Under the pieces are notes generated by a model. It had not been told where the DNA came from. It saw only the letters and a program-made list of their open reading frames with translations, and made no database searches. Below are positions 27,270 to 35,663 of a stretch of 64,000 bases of DNA, one piece after another; position 1 is the first letter of the stretch, and each line of letters begins with the position of its first letter. The DNA is taken from positions 186,001-250,000 of the forward strand of contig NZ_MQUS01000014.1 in the NCBI RefSeq assembly GCF_001953885.1. Direction: 5' to 3'. The translations under genes and the position numbers were made by a program. The stretch comes from Streptomyces sp. IMTB 2501 (GTDB taxonomy: Bacteria; Actinomycetota; Actinomycetes; Streptomycetales; Streptomycetaceae).

Positions 27270-27893
27270 TCACACCCGGCGCGGTGAAGCGAGCAGATAG
27301 CGCACCCTCGTCCGCGGCTCGGTGTACTCGCCGGCCTGCCAGCCCGCGCCCGCCAGGGTGGCCGCGCAGGCCGCCAGGCTCTCCGCGTCCGGCGCGTACA
27401 CGGCGACCGCCTCCGGCTGCGGGGTCGCGCGCACCCGGTAGCCGTCCGCGCCCCCGTCCGCCGGCCGGTGCCCGGCCGCCTCCAGGGCGAGCGCGGCGGC
27501 CCGGACCAGATGCGCCCGCTCCCAGCCGCACGGCCGGTCCACGGCGCCGTCGGGATTGGTCATCCGGCGCAGCTCCAGCAGCCCCTGCCAGGCGCTGCGC
27601 ACCTCACGCAGCCGCACCGCGGCATCCCCGGGCGGCTCCTCCGCGCCGCCGACCCGGGCCGCGAACACGCCCCCGTCCGGCGCGGGTTCCTGTGTCACCG
27701 GCTCGGCCACGGCCTCCCGTATGCGATGGCCCGCAGGGGTGAGGAAGTGCTCGTGCGGCGGGCGCGGGTGGCGGAAGGCCAGCCCCCGCCTCACCAGCGC
27801 CGTCAGCTGCGCCTCCGTACCGCGCAGCCGCCCGGTCACCGGATCGGCGCCCTCGATCACACGCCGCTGCGCGGCGCTCGGCGGTCGAGTCAC
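27270..27893 (-). CDS. Hypothetical protein, winged-helix-like N terminus
   Basis: A 207-residue protein I cannot name. Residues 5-60 (AAQRRVIEGADPVTGRLRGT, then LTALVRRGLAFRH and HEHFLTPAGHRIRE) read like a winged helix, with helix pairs followed by a two-strand wing. The C-terminal part contains a repeat-free alpha/beta region. The GTG at 27893 follows GGAAGGAG. It may be a DNA-binding protein. No partner gene is obvious. Confidence 0.75.
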   Translation of the reverse strand: MTRPPSAAQRRVIEGADPVTGRLRGTEAQLTALVRRGLAFRHPRPPHEHFLTPAGHRIREAVAEPVTQEPAPDGGVFAARVGGAEEPPGDAAVRLREVRSAWQGLLELRRMTNPDGAVDRPCGWERAHLVRAAALALEAAGHRPADGGADGYRVRATPQPEAVAVYAPDAESLAACAATLAGAGWQAGEYTEPRTRVRYLLASPRRV

Positions 27894-28013
27894 AGCGCAC
27901 TCCTTCCGCAACCGTCCCCTGACCCGGCCCGCCCATGGAGGGCGGCCTCTTCGCAGAGTACGGTCCGGGTCTGACAACGCCCGGGGACGCCGTACCCGGC
28001 CGGGCTGCGCCCC

Positions 28014-28613
28014 TTACGCCGGTGGCCGGATGTTCCACGCCGCCACCACCGGCCGGCCGTGCTCCGAGCCCAGCCGGCCCAGCGCGCCTGTCGCCAGCTG
28101 GAACAGGGCCCCGTGCCGGGGCGGCAGGCCGAGGCGGCGCGCGGTGAGAACGCGCAGGAAGTGACCGTGGGCGATCAGGACGACGCCGCCCTCGGTGCCG
28201 GCGAGGGCGGCGTCGGCCTTGGCCAGCATGCGATCGGCGCGCTCGCCGACCTGCTCCGGGGTCTCGCCCGGATGTTGCGGTGGCCCCGGCGCGACCCCGT
28301 CCGTGAACAGGAACCAGTCGGGCCGGGTCCGCTGGATCTCCACGGTGGTCACGCCCTCGTACCCGCCGTAGTCCCATTCGCGCAGGTCGGCGTCGACCCG
28401 GGCGTCGTGGATCCCGATCAGCTCGGCGGTCTCCCGGGCCCGCTGCAGGGGGCTGACGAACGCGGCCCCGATGAGGTGCGAGCGGATCAGCGGCACCAGC
28501 CGGCGCGCCTCCTCCCGCCCCTGCTCGGTGAGGGGTACGTCGGTCCAGCCGGTGTGCCGTCCGGACCGCGACCACTCGGTCTCACCGTGCCGGACGAGAA
28601 AGAGGTCACCCAC
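28014..28613 (-). CDS. Histidine phosphatase family protein
   Basis: A 199-residue phosphoglycerate-mutase-like phosphatase. The RHG motif (FLVRHGETEW, Arg8-His9) provides the phosphorylated histidine, and the second catalytic His lies in VLIAHGHFLRV. The length and the REWDYGGYEG segment fit cytosolic acid-phosphatase-type members of broad specificity. GTG start at 28613 with GGGAAGGGC upstream. It is followed, in the opposite reading order, by a serine hydrolase gene that lies 35 bases upstream. Confidence 0.92.
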   Translation of the reverse strand: MGDLFLVRHGETEWSRSGRHTGWTDVPLTEQGREEARRLVPLIRSHLIGAAFVSPLQRARETAELIGIHDARVDADLREWDYGGYEGVTTVEIQRTRPDWFLFTDGVAPGPPQHPGETPEQVGERADRMLAKADAALAGTEGGVVLIAHGHFLRVLTARRLGLPPRHGALFQLATGALGRLGSEHGRPVVAAWNIRPPA

Positions 28614-28648
28614 GTCAGCGCCCTTCCCGCTCGCCTGTCAGCACGGTG

Positions 28649-29809
28649 TCACAGGGCGCCGGCCGCCCGCAGGACGGACTGCGCCAGACGGCCGTTCTCC
28701 CAGGCGGCGCCCACCCCCGAGGGGAAGTTGAACCGGCGCCGGGTGTAGGCGTACGCGATGCCGTTCGCCGGGTCGGCGAAGCCCAGCGAGCCGGTCGCGC
28801 CGCTGTGCCCGAAGGTCCCGGCGTCGAGGAACGGAAAGATCGCGGGGGTGTGCTCGAAGCCGCGCGCGAAGTGGTCGTCGCTGCCGGTGACCAGGTCCGG
28901 CCCGCCCGGGGTGCGCAGCTCGGCGAACCGGGCCGCGGTCGCGGGCGTGAGCAGTGGCGGCCTGCCGTCCACGGTGCTGATGGCGGCCGCGAACATCCCG
29001 GCGACGCCCCGCGCGTTGCCCACCCCGCCCGAGGACGTCGGCCCGAGCGCCTTCACCCGGGGGTGGTTGCCGAAGGCCACCAGGTCGGTCGGCTCCGGCG
29101 CGTGCGCGTTGAAGGCGATGCCCCGGATGCTGTCCGGGGCCGCCGCCCGCTCCTTCAGCTGCGCGGCCTCCTCCGGGGTCGGCACCAGCGGCTGTACGTC
29201 CACCCAGCGCGACTCGGCCGCCGCGGGCAGGCCCAGATAGTAGTCGAGGCCGTACGGCGCCCGGATCCGCTCCTCGTACAGCTCCTGGATCGAGCGGCCG
29301 GTCACCCGGCGTACCACCTCGCCGGTGAGGGCTCCGATGACGAAGGCGTGATAGCCCCAGGCGCTGCCGGGCTCCCACAGCGGCCGGCGCTCCGCCAGTC
29401 GGGCCGCGGTGATCCGGTCGTCGGCCAACTCCTCGACGGTGAAGGGCCGTTCGGCATCGCCGACGAGCCCGGCCCGGTGCTCCAGGAGTTCGCCCAGGGT
29501 CAGCCGGTCCTTGCCGTGGGCGCCGAACTCGGGCCAGTACGCGGCCACTTCACGGTCCAGGTCGAGCACCCCCTCCTGCACCAGCAGCGCGACGACGAGG
29601 TGCGCGGCCCCCTTGGCGATGGAGTACAGGGTCGTCAGCGAGTCCCCGTCGATGCCGTCGCCGCCCCACAGGTCCACCACGCGCCGCCCGTGCCGGTACA
29701 CCACCAGCTGGGCGCCCGGATCATCCCGCTCCTCGGTGAGCACCGCCGCGAACTCCTCGCGTACGCCCTCGAATCCCTCCGCGACCGTTCCGTGCACGTC
29801 GATCGTCAT
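28649..29809 (-). CDS. Serine hydrolase, beta-lactamase/esterase family
   Basis: A 386-residue protein of the class C beta-lactamase/family VIII esterase group. The SxxK nucleophile motif is SIAK in LYSIAKGAAH (about residue 69), and the Tyr motif is in WGYHAFVIG, where YHA replaces the usual Y-x-N. No signal peptide, so it is probably a cytosolic esterase rather than a beta-lactamase. ATG at 29809 has AGGGGGAG seven bases upstream. It likely shares a transcript with the phosphatase downstream. Confidence 0.9.
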   Translation of the reverse strand: MTIDVHGTVAEGFEGVREEFAAVLTEERDDPGAQLVVYRHGRRVVDLWGGDGIDGDSLTTLYSIAKGAAHLVVALLVQEGVLDLDREVAAYWPEFGAHGKDRLTLGELLEHRAGLVGDAERPFTVEELADDRITAARLAERRPLWEPGSAWGYHAFVIGALTGEVVRRVTGRSIQELYEERIRAPYGLDYYLGLPAAAESRWVDVQPLVPTPEEAAQLKERAAAPDSIRGIAFNAHAPEPTDLVAFGNHPRVKALGPTSSGGVGNARGVAGMFAAAISTVDGRPPLLTPATAARFAELRTPGGPDLVTGSDDHFARGFEHTPAIFPFLDAGTFGHSGATGSLGFADPANGIAYAYTRRRFNFPSGVGAAWENGRLAQSVLRAAGAL

Positions 29810-29917
29810 ACGTCGCTCCCCCTGTCCGGTGATAACCAACGGAGATCGTCAACGGGCGGTGGCCGCCCGGCATTCCCACCTGCCGGTGTCTTCGGCCGGG
29901 GTGCCCGGCGGCGTCGG

Positions 29918-31723
29918 TCAGGTGCCCGGTGGGACCAGCGTGTTCTCGGTGCCGAGGGCCTTGGCGCCGGTGTCGGCGTACAGCGAGGTCTCGCCGTCGG
30001 ACCAGCGCACGACCAGGTCGTTGCCGGTGTGGTCGGCGGTGAGGTCGCCCGTGGCCATGACCTGGGCGTGCTGCCACGTGCCGTTCGGGCCGAGCAGCCG
30101 GGACCGGGTGCCGAGCCCGGCGGACGAGACTCCGGTGTAGCTGTCGAGCGAGCCGTCGGACCAGCGCACGAGCAGGTCCGCGCCCGCCGTGCCCTTGAGG
30201 GCGCCGCCGGTCAGCAGCGCGGCCTTGGTCCAGGTGCCGTTCGCGGCGAGGATGCGCTTGCCGGTGCCGAACGAGCCCGAGCGGATCCCCGTGTACAGGT
30301 TCAGGCTGCCGTCGGACCGGCGCACCAGCAGATCGGTCGCGCCCCTGGCGCCGTGGAACTGCCCGGCGGTGAGCTGCACGGCGTTCTTCCAGTCGGAGTT
30401 GGGCTTCGCCATCTGCACCTCCTTGCCCACGCCGGAGGCGCCGAGGGCCGGGTACAGGGTGACCTCGCCGTCGGACCAGCGCACCAGCAGGCCGGGCCGG
30501 CCGCCGCCGAAGGTCCCGCCGGTGACGCTCCGGGCATGTGTCCAGGTGCCGTTCGCCGCCAGCAGCCGCTGTTCGGACCCGAACCCGCCCTGGCCGTCCC
30601 CCGGATACAGCGTGACCCCGCCGTCGGACCACACGACGAGCAGATCGCCGAGGCGGTCGCCGGTGTAGTCGGCGGAGGCCATCAGGGCGGCCTTCTGCCA
30701 GCGGGCCGCGCCACCGGGCAACTGCAGGCCCAGGTACGGCGGCTGGCCGGACGGGGGGTCCTGGCCGGCCACCGCGTCCGCGAGGAGGTTCGCGGCGTCG
30801 GCGCCGAACACCGGGGCGTAGCTGACGTAGTCGACGTTCGCGTCGTTGCCGCCGCCGTTGTAGCCGCCCAGGTTGCCGATGACGTGCCCGCTGCGGCCGT
30901 CGTCCTGGTAGTCGGTGATCCACGGGCTGCCCGACGTGCCGCCGTAGTAGCCGCCGCAGGTCATGGACATCTGCCGGTAGCCGGGAAGTTGAGCCGTCGG
31001 CACGTTGCACTTGACGGCCTGTCCCGTGCTGTTGTGCTGGTACGAGGGGTAACCGACGACGGTGACGTTCTTCTGCGCGTAGCCGCCGGGCTGAGTGAAG
31101 GTCAGTCCGCCGCCCACGGCGTCCTGGAGGGTCTGGCCGCTCTGGTTGGGCGAGACCCGGGCGAACGCCGTGTCCAGGTCGGACGAGGGCCCCTTGGTGG
31201 TCGACGAGCCCTTGTCGGGCGTGTACCGGGGGTCGCTGTAGATGTGCTGGATGTGGAAGATGCCGTACGGCTGCCGGTCGGGGCCGGCGCCGTGCGCGAA
31301 CTGCGGGACGAAGATGTAGTCGCCCTTCATGTTCAGCGCACAGTGGGCCGCGGTGAGGACGACGTTCCGTACGGAGGTGTCGATGACGCTGCCCGTGCAG
31401 TGCCAGGTGGTGCCGCCCGGCCCGTCGGACCCGAAGAACGTCCCCACGAGCCGGGTCCCCTTGAACAGGGTGCCCTGCGGCCGGCCCGCCCCCGCGACCC
31501 CTGGCCCGGTGCCGCCCGGTGCCGTCCGGCCCCCGTCCAGCGGCCTGGCGTCCGCCATGCGCTGCGCGGTCCAGAACCGGGCCGCCTTGCGGGCCTCCTG
31601 CCCGGCGGACGAGTCCGGCGGCGTCGGCGACGCGGCCTGCGCGGCCGGCGCCGCGAGTCCGACCGCCGCCCCGCACACCGTGGCCACGGCCGCGGCTGTC
31701 CAACGCGTTCGGTACGACAACAC
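29918..31723 (-). CDS. Secreted trypsin-like protease with FG-GAP repeats
   Basis: A 601-residue exported protein. Residues 1-31 form a signal peptide ending AAQAA. The middle is a trypsin-like peptidase domain with His in LTAAHCALN, Asp in DLDTAFA and Ser in YYGGTSGSPW. The C-terminal half has about five repeats of an FG-GAP/VCBS type, each with a DLLVRWSDG core followed by L-Y, likely a beta-propeller for surface or polymer binding. The GTG at 31723 with GGGGAG upstream gives a normal signal peptide; the frame stays open further upstream. Substrate is unknown. Confidence 0.9.
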   Translation of the reverse strand: MLSYRTRWTAAAVATVCGAAVGLAAPAAQAASPTPPDSSAGQEARKAARFWTAQRMADARPLDGGRTAPGGTGPGVAGAGRPQGTLFKGTRLVGTFFGSDGPGGTTWHCTGSVIDTSVRNVVLTAAHCALNMKGDYIFVPQFAHGAGPDRQPYGIFHIQHIYSDPRYTPDKGSSTTKGPSSDLDTAFARVSPNQSGQTLQDAVGGGLTFTQPGGYAQKNVTVVGYPSYQHNSTGQAVKCNVPTAQLPGYRQMSMTCGGYYGGTSGSPWITDYQDDGRSGHVIGNLGGYNGGGNDANVDYVSYAPVFGADAANLLADAVAGQDPPSGQPPYLGLQLPGGAARWQKAALMASADYTGDRLGDLLVVWSDGGVTLYPGDGQGGFGSEQRLLAANGTWTHARSVTGGTFGGGRPGLLVRWSDGEVTLYPALGASGVGKEVQMAKPNSDWKNAVQLTAGQFHGARGATDLLVRRSDGSLNLYTGIRSGSFGTGKRILAANGTWTKAALLTGGALKGTAGADLLVRWSDGSLDSYTGVSSAGLGTRSRLLGPNGTWQHAQVMATGDLTADHTGNDLVVRWSDGETSLYADTGAKALGTENTLVPPGT

Positions 31724-31920
31724 ACTTGCTCCCCGTGGGTCTGATGGAACCGGACCAGGGAGAACAGCGGCGCGGCGCCGGTCGGGCGCGCGCCGAGGGC
31801 CTGCGGCGCCTGTGCTGTGCTGAAGTCCCCTGGTCGTACGGGGCGATCTTCGCATGAAGCCCGCAGCGCGGGTCAACCGGGTCAGAGCCTGTCATAAGGC
31901 CCCGGCCACGGCGGGGCTAG

Positions 31921-32132
31921 GGCCTGTTCGGCGGAACAGGTCGGCCCAGGCAACGGTGTCTTGTCAGTACGGGTGAGCGGAGCCTGGTGTGTCCAGCTGC
32001 ACGGCGGATGAGGGCGGCGACGCGCGTCGGCAACCGACGACAACGCGCCGCTGGGGGTACCCCCACGCCCTTGAGGCAGTGCGGGAGGGCGAGCCGTGCT
32101 CCGCGATTCAGGCATGACCCGCCGGACAGGCC
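31921..32132. mobile_element. MITE-like element with CTAG duplication
   Basis: A 212-bp non-coding element is bounded by inverted repeats GGCCTGTTCGGCGG and CCGCCGGACAGGCC (one mismatch). It is flanked on both sides by CTAG, which fits the 4-bp target duplication of IS5-group elements. It contains a GGGGGTACCCCC palindrome but no open frame. The right CTAG supplies the TAG stop of the neighbouring minus-strand membrane gene. Confidence 0.82.
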
Positions 32133-32897
32133 CTAGCCCTTGGTCCGCCGCAGATCGTGGCCGGTGCCGATCGCCGCGGCCGCCAGGAGGCCCAGCGTCA
32201 AGGTGTCCGTGAGTGAGCCCGGGTGCGGCGCGGTCCGGACGAGGGCGAGGAGGTTCTGCCCTGCCGCGAGGGCGAGTCCCGTCCCGAGGGACAGCAGGGC
32301 CGTGGACAGCCGGCGCGTGGTCGGCGGGGCGGCGGTCCGGGTGACATGGGCGACGACGGTGCACAGGCGCAGGGCGACGAATCCGAGCGTGAGCCAGTAG
32401 AAGAGGACCATGGCGGCGTCGGCCGGGCCGGTGAGGTGGCCGGCCAGGCCGCTCCATGCCGTCAGACACAGGGTCAGGGCCGCGGTGGCCGGGGCTGCCA
32501 GGGTGCGGACCGCCGCGGCGGTCAGGCGACGGAGCGCCGCGGCGCGCAGCGGTGGAAGCGGCACGGCGAGCCCGACGCCCACCAGGAGCGGGACCAACCA
32601 GACGCTGCCCGTGGGGTGATGGACATCTGCCGTCAGAGTGGAGGACGGCTCGGCCGAGCGCAGCAGCAGGCCGGTGGCCGCGGTGAGCGCGAACAGGGCG
32701 ACGGTCAGGACGCGCCGGGTCTGACCGGTGCACGTCTCGGGCCAGTCGCCGGGGTGCAGCCAGAGCCGCACGGCGCCCATGAGGGTGTCGGGCCAGGAGC
32801 GGATTCCCGATGTGGACACCTCGTGACCGATGTCCGCGCCCCAGCGCTCGCGTACCGCCGGCGGGTAGAGCCGGGTCAGGAGCGTGGCCGCGTTCAC
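32133..32897 (-). CDS. Membrane protein of PadR unit
   Basis: A 254-residue integral membrane protein. A short soluble N terminus, LLTRLYPPAVRERWG, resembles the prefix domain found in membrane proteins paired with PadR regulators. Six to seven hydrophobic segments follow. Its GTG overlaps the PadR stop by four bases, so expression is coupled. Function is not known; permease-associated roles are usual for such pairs. Its stop codon lies in the target duplication of the adjacent MITE. Confidence 0.82.
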   Translation of the reverse strand: MNAATLLTRLYPPAVRERWGADIGHEVSTSGIRSWPDTLMGAVRLWLHPGDWPETCTGQTRRVLTVALFALTAATGLLLRSAEPSSTLTADVHHPTGSVWLVPLLVGVGLAVPLPPLRAAALRRLTAAAVRTLAAPATAALTLCLTAWSGLAGHLTGPADAAMVLFYWLTLGFVALRLCTVVAHVTRTAAPPTTRRLSTALLSLGTGLALAAGQNLLALVRTAPHPGSLTDTLTLGLLAAAAIGTGHDLRRTKG

Positions 32898-33205
32898 GCC
32901 GGGGTGATCCCGAGCGCGCGCAGGCCGGCGGCGGAGACGCGGGCCATCTGCTGGAGTTCGGTGCGCAGTTGGTCGCGGCCGGTGTCGGTGATCTGCACGG
33001 TGCGGTGGCGTTCCTGGGCCTCGGCAGCCTCGCCCGCGGGCCGGATCAGCTCGCGCGCCTCCAGCCGGGACAGCGCTCCGTAGAGGCTGCCGGGGCCGAG
33101 TCTGCGGCCGGTGAGTTCCTCGATCGCGGTGTTGATGGCGTATCCGTGCAGCGGCCCGCCCGCGAGGACGGTGAGCACGAGCATCTGGGCGTCGTTGCTG
33201 TGCAT
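32894..33205 (-). CDS. PadR-family transcriptional regulator
   Basis: A 103-residue PadR winged-helix protein. It has the family pattern MLVLTVLAGGPLHGYAI, GPGSLYGALSRLEARELI and the C-terminal helix. It has GAGGAG before its ATG. It is transcribed with the membrane gene downstream and diverges from another membrane gene at 33281. A 19-bp palindrome in the shared promoter is its probable autoregulatory operator. Confidence 0.94.
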   Translation of the reverse strand: MHSNDAQMLVLTVLAGGPLHGYAINTAIEELTGRRLGPGSLYGALSRLEARELIRPAGEAAEAQERHRTVQITDTGRDQLRTELQQMARVSAAGLRALGITPA

Positions 33206-33253
33206 GGGTCTCCTCCCGGCCCCATGGTACGAAGCGCGTTGCTACTTGTCACG

Positions 33254-33272
33254 TAGTACGAGGCGCGTACTA
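33254..33272. promoter_or_regulatory. PadR operator candidate
   Basis: TAGTACGAGGCGCGTACTA has 7-bp inverted arms around a 5-bp centre and lies 8 bases from the start of the divergent membrane gene. A partial copy, GTACGAAGCGCG, lies nearer the PadR start (33227-33238). Confidence 0.65.
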
Positions 33273-33280
33273 TGCGAGTC

Positions 33281-34291
33281 ATGACAACTGCGGACGACGA
33301 ACGAGCTTCGACGGCCACGATCCGCGCCGGACTCGGCATGGCCGGTGTGTTCGAGGCGTGGACGGTACTGGCGACCCAGGACAAGACGGTCAGGGCGGCC
33401 AGTCCGTGGCAGGACGACCCCTACGACGTGGTGGTGTCCCTGACACAGTTCACGGTGCCGGTGCTCGCGCTGGTGATCGCGTTACGACTGCTCGTGTGGC
33501 AGGCGCCGGGCGGCGCGGACCGGGCACGGCAGACGGTGCGCGCGGTGGCGGCGATGATCACGCTGGTCGGACTCACGCTCGCGACCGAGTGGGCCGCGGT
33601 CCTCGCCAAGTCCCCGTCGTTCTCGGGGATATGGACCTCGGTGCTGATCGGCGGGCTGGCCGCGAACTCCGTACTCACCGCGCCGGTGGCCGTGTCGCTC
33701 ATGCGACGGCGCCGATGGCGCGGCCGGGCCGGGGAGCGGCGGGACGACCGGTGGCCCGGCTGGCGGCACGACTGGCTCGGTGACGCCGTCCACCTCTGCC
33801 GACGGATTCCCGTCCTGCGACGCCTGGCCGGTCCGGATGCCGCGGACTGGGTGCGCCGCCGGGCGATGACGGTGTTCCTCGTGCTGAGCGTCCTGGCCGC
33901 GGCGGCGGTCACCGGTGCGCAGGCCGTCGGCGAACGGCTGACGGATCCGCTGCTCATCGCCTGGATGCTGATCGTCGAGACCACCTCCGACCTCGCGTTC
34001 TGTCTGATCGGCAACGCGGTCGCCGGATTCGTCGCCCGGCCCCCGCGCACCGGGTCCCGCCGCATCGCCGAGGCGTCGGTGGTCGCCGGCTGCGTCGCGA
34101 TCGGTGCGGCGACGGCGTTCCGCGACACCCTGTGGCCACTGTTCGGCACGGGCGCGCTGACGTCAGTCCCGGACCTGGCCGCCCTCACCCTCGGCGCCGG
34201 TCTGACCACGTCCGTGGTCACGGCTGCTCTCCTGCTGCCCCGCACCTCATCCGCGCCTCCGCCCGACCACGACGGCGCCGCCACGGCGTGA
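33281..34291 (+). CDS. Membrane protein with TTA codon
   Basis: A 336-residue integral membrane protein with about seven hydrophobic segments in two halves, separated by an Arg-rich loop (MRRRRWRGRAGERR). No family recognised. Codon 68 (33482-33484) is TTA, the rare leucine codon read by the bldA tRNA in Streptomyces, which would tie its translation to late growth. It diverges from the PadR gene over the palindromic operator. Confidence 0.8.
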   Translation: MTTADDERASTATIRAGLGMAGVFEAWTVLATQDKTVRAASPWQDDPYDVVVSLTQFTVPVLALVIALRLLVWQAPGGADRARQTVRAVAAMITLVGLTLATEWAAVLAKSPSFSGIWTSVLIGGLAANSVLTAPVAVSLMRRRRWRGRAGERRDDRWPGWRHDWLGDAVHLCRRIPVLRRLAGPDAADWVRRRAMTVFLVLSVLAAAAVTGAQAVGERLTDPLLIAWMLIVETTSDLAFCLIGNAVAGFVARPPRTGSRRIAEASVVAGCVAIGAATAFRDTLWPLFGTGALTSVPDLAALTLGAGLTTSVVTAALLLPRTSSAPPPDHDGAATA

Positions 34292-34317
34292 CCGCGACCC
34301 CGGTCACCCCCGAACTC

Positions 34318-34331
34318 GGGCACCGGTGCCC
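34318..34331. terminator. Palindrome between convergent genes
   Basis: GGGCACCGGTGCCC, a perfect 14-bp palindrome, lies between the convergent membrane gene (34291) and the aminotransferase (34374). It is a weak candidate for a two-way terminator. Confidence 0.35.
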
Positions 34332-34373
34332 GGCGCGCACATCGAAGCCGGTACCGGGCTCGGGCCGCAGGCC

Positions 34374-35582
34374 TTACTGCCGGTACCCGCCGAGGAAGCG
34401 GCCGATCCGGCCGATCGCGGCCTCCAGGTCCTCCGCGTGCGGCAGGGTGAGGATGCGGAAGTGGTCGGGGGAGGGCCAGTTGAAGCCCGTGCCCTGGACC
34501 ACCTGGATCTTCTCGCGCAGCAGCAGGTCGAGGACGAACTTCTCGTCGTCGTGGATCCGGTGCGCCTTCGGGTCGATGCGCGGGAACGCGTACAGCGCGC
34601 CCTTCGGCTTCACACAGGACACGCCGGGAATCTCGTTGAGCTTCTCCCAGGCCACGTTCCGCTGCTCGTACAACCTGCCGCCGGGCAGCGTCAGTTCGCG
34701 GATGGACTGGCGTCCGCCGAGCGCGGCCTGGATGGCGTACTGCGCGGGTGCGTTGGCGCACAGCCGCATGGAGGCCAGCATGGTCATGCCCTCCAGATAG
34801 TCCTTCGCGTGCTGCTTGGGACCGGTCACGACCAGCCAGCCGGAGCGGAAGCCCGCCACCCGGTACGTCTTCGACAGACCGCAGAAGGTGAGGACGACCA
34901 GGTCGGGGGCGAGGGACGCGGCGGAGTGGTGGACGGCGTCGTCGTAGAGGATCTGGTCGTAGATCTCGTCGGCGAACACCATCAGGCCGTGCCGGCGGGC
35001 GAGGTCGAGGATGCCCTCGACGACCTCCTTGGGGTAGACCGCGCCGGTCGGGTTGTTCGGGTTGATGATCACGACCGCCTTCGTCCGGTCCGTGATCTTC
35101 GCCGCCATGTCGGCCAGGTCCGGGTTCCAGTCGGCCTGTTCGTCGCACAGGTAGTGGACCGCCTTGCCGCCGGCCAGGGTCGTCGCGGCCGTCCAGAGCG
35201 GGAAGTCCGGGGCGGGGATGAGGATTTCGTCGCCGTCCTCCACGAGCGCGGTGACGGCCATGGAGACCAGCTCGGAGACGCCGTTGCCGAGGAAGACGTC
35301 GTCGACGCCCACCTCCAGGCCCAGGTTCTGATAGCGCTGGGCGACCGCACGGCGGGCGGAGAGGATGCCGCGCGAGTCGGTGTAGCCGTGCGCCTGCGGC
35401 AGCATCCGGATCATGTCCTGGAGGATCTCCTCCGGCGCCTCGAAGCCGAAGGCCGCGGGGTTGCCGGTGTTCAGGCGCAGCACGCTGTGCCCCGCCTTCT
35501 CCAGCGCGTTGGCGTGCTCGATGACCGGGCCGCGGATCTCGTAACAGACCTCGCTGAGCTTGTTCGACTGCCGGAACTCCAT
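34374..35582 (-). CDS. PLP-dependent aminotransferase, AlaA type
   Basis: A 402-residue class I aminotransferase. The PLP Lys is in GLSKTYRVAGFRSGW, NPNNPTGAVY binds the cofactor, and RLNTGNPAAFGFEAPEEIL near the N terminus is typical of the AlaA group that makes alanine from pyruvate and glutamate. The ATG at 35582 has CGGAGGG upstream. It is divergent from an HxlR regulator across an 81-bp gap with two palindromes, so it is probably controlled by it. Confidence 0.93.
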   Translation of the reverse strand: MEFRQSNKLSEVCYEIRGPVIEHANALEKAGHSVLRLNTGNPAAFGFEAPEEILQDMIRMLPQAHGYTDSRGILSARRAVAQRYQNLGLEVGVDDVFLGNGVSELVSMAVTALVEDGDEILIPAPDFPLWTAATTLAGGKAVHYLCDEQADWNPDLADMAAKITDRTKAVVIINPNNPTGAVYPKEVVEGILDLARRHGLMVFADEIYDQILYDDAVHHSAASLAPDLVVLTFCGLSKTYRVAGFRSGWLVVTGPKQHAKDYLEGMTMLASMRLCANAPAQYAIQAALGGRQSIRELTLPGGRLYEQRNVAWEKLNEIPGVSCVKPKGALYAFPRIDPKAHRIHDDEKFVLDLLLREKIQVVQGTGFNWPSPDHFRILTLPHAEDLEAAIGRIGRFLGGYRQ

Positions 35583-35606
35583 GCGCCCCTCCGGAAACTT
35601 GTGTTG

Positions 35607-35641
35607 CTTGGTTTTACCAAGTTAGAGCTTGGAAAGTCCAA
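35607..35641. promoter_or_regulatory. Two palindromic operators, HxlR promoter
   Basis: CTTGGTTTTACCAAG (35607-35621) and TTGGAAAGTCCAA (35629-35641) are both perfect inverted repeats with 3-bp centres. They stand 21 bp apart (centre to centre) in the only AT-rich part of the divergent promoter. They are probable HxlR sites. Confidence 0.7.
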
Positions 35642-35663
35642 CAACGTGTCTAGACTGCGTCGC

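Noticed and set aside
28646..31744. A 1032-residue plus-strand open frame
   Set aside because: It lies antisense to the serine hydrolase and FG-GAP protease, which show catalytic motifs and ribosome sites; its product is Gly/Arg/Val-rich nonsense.
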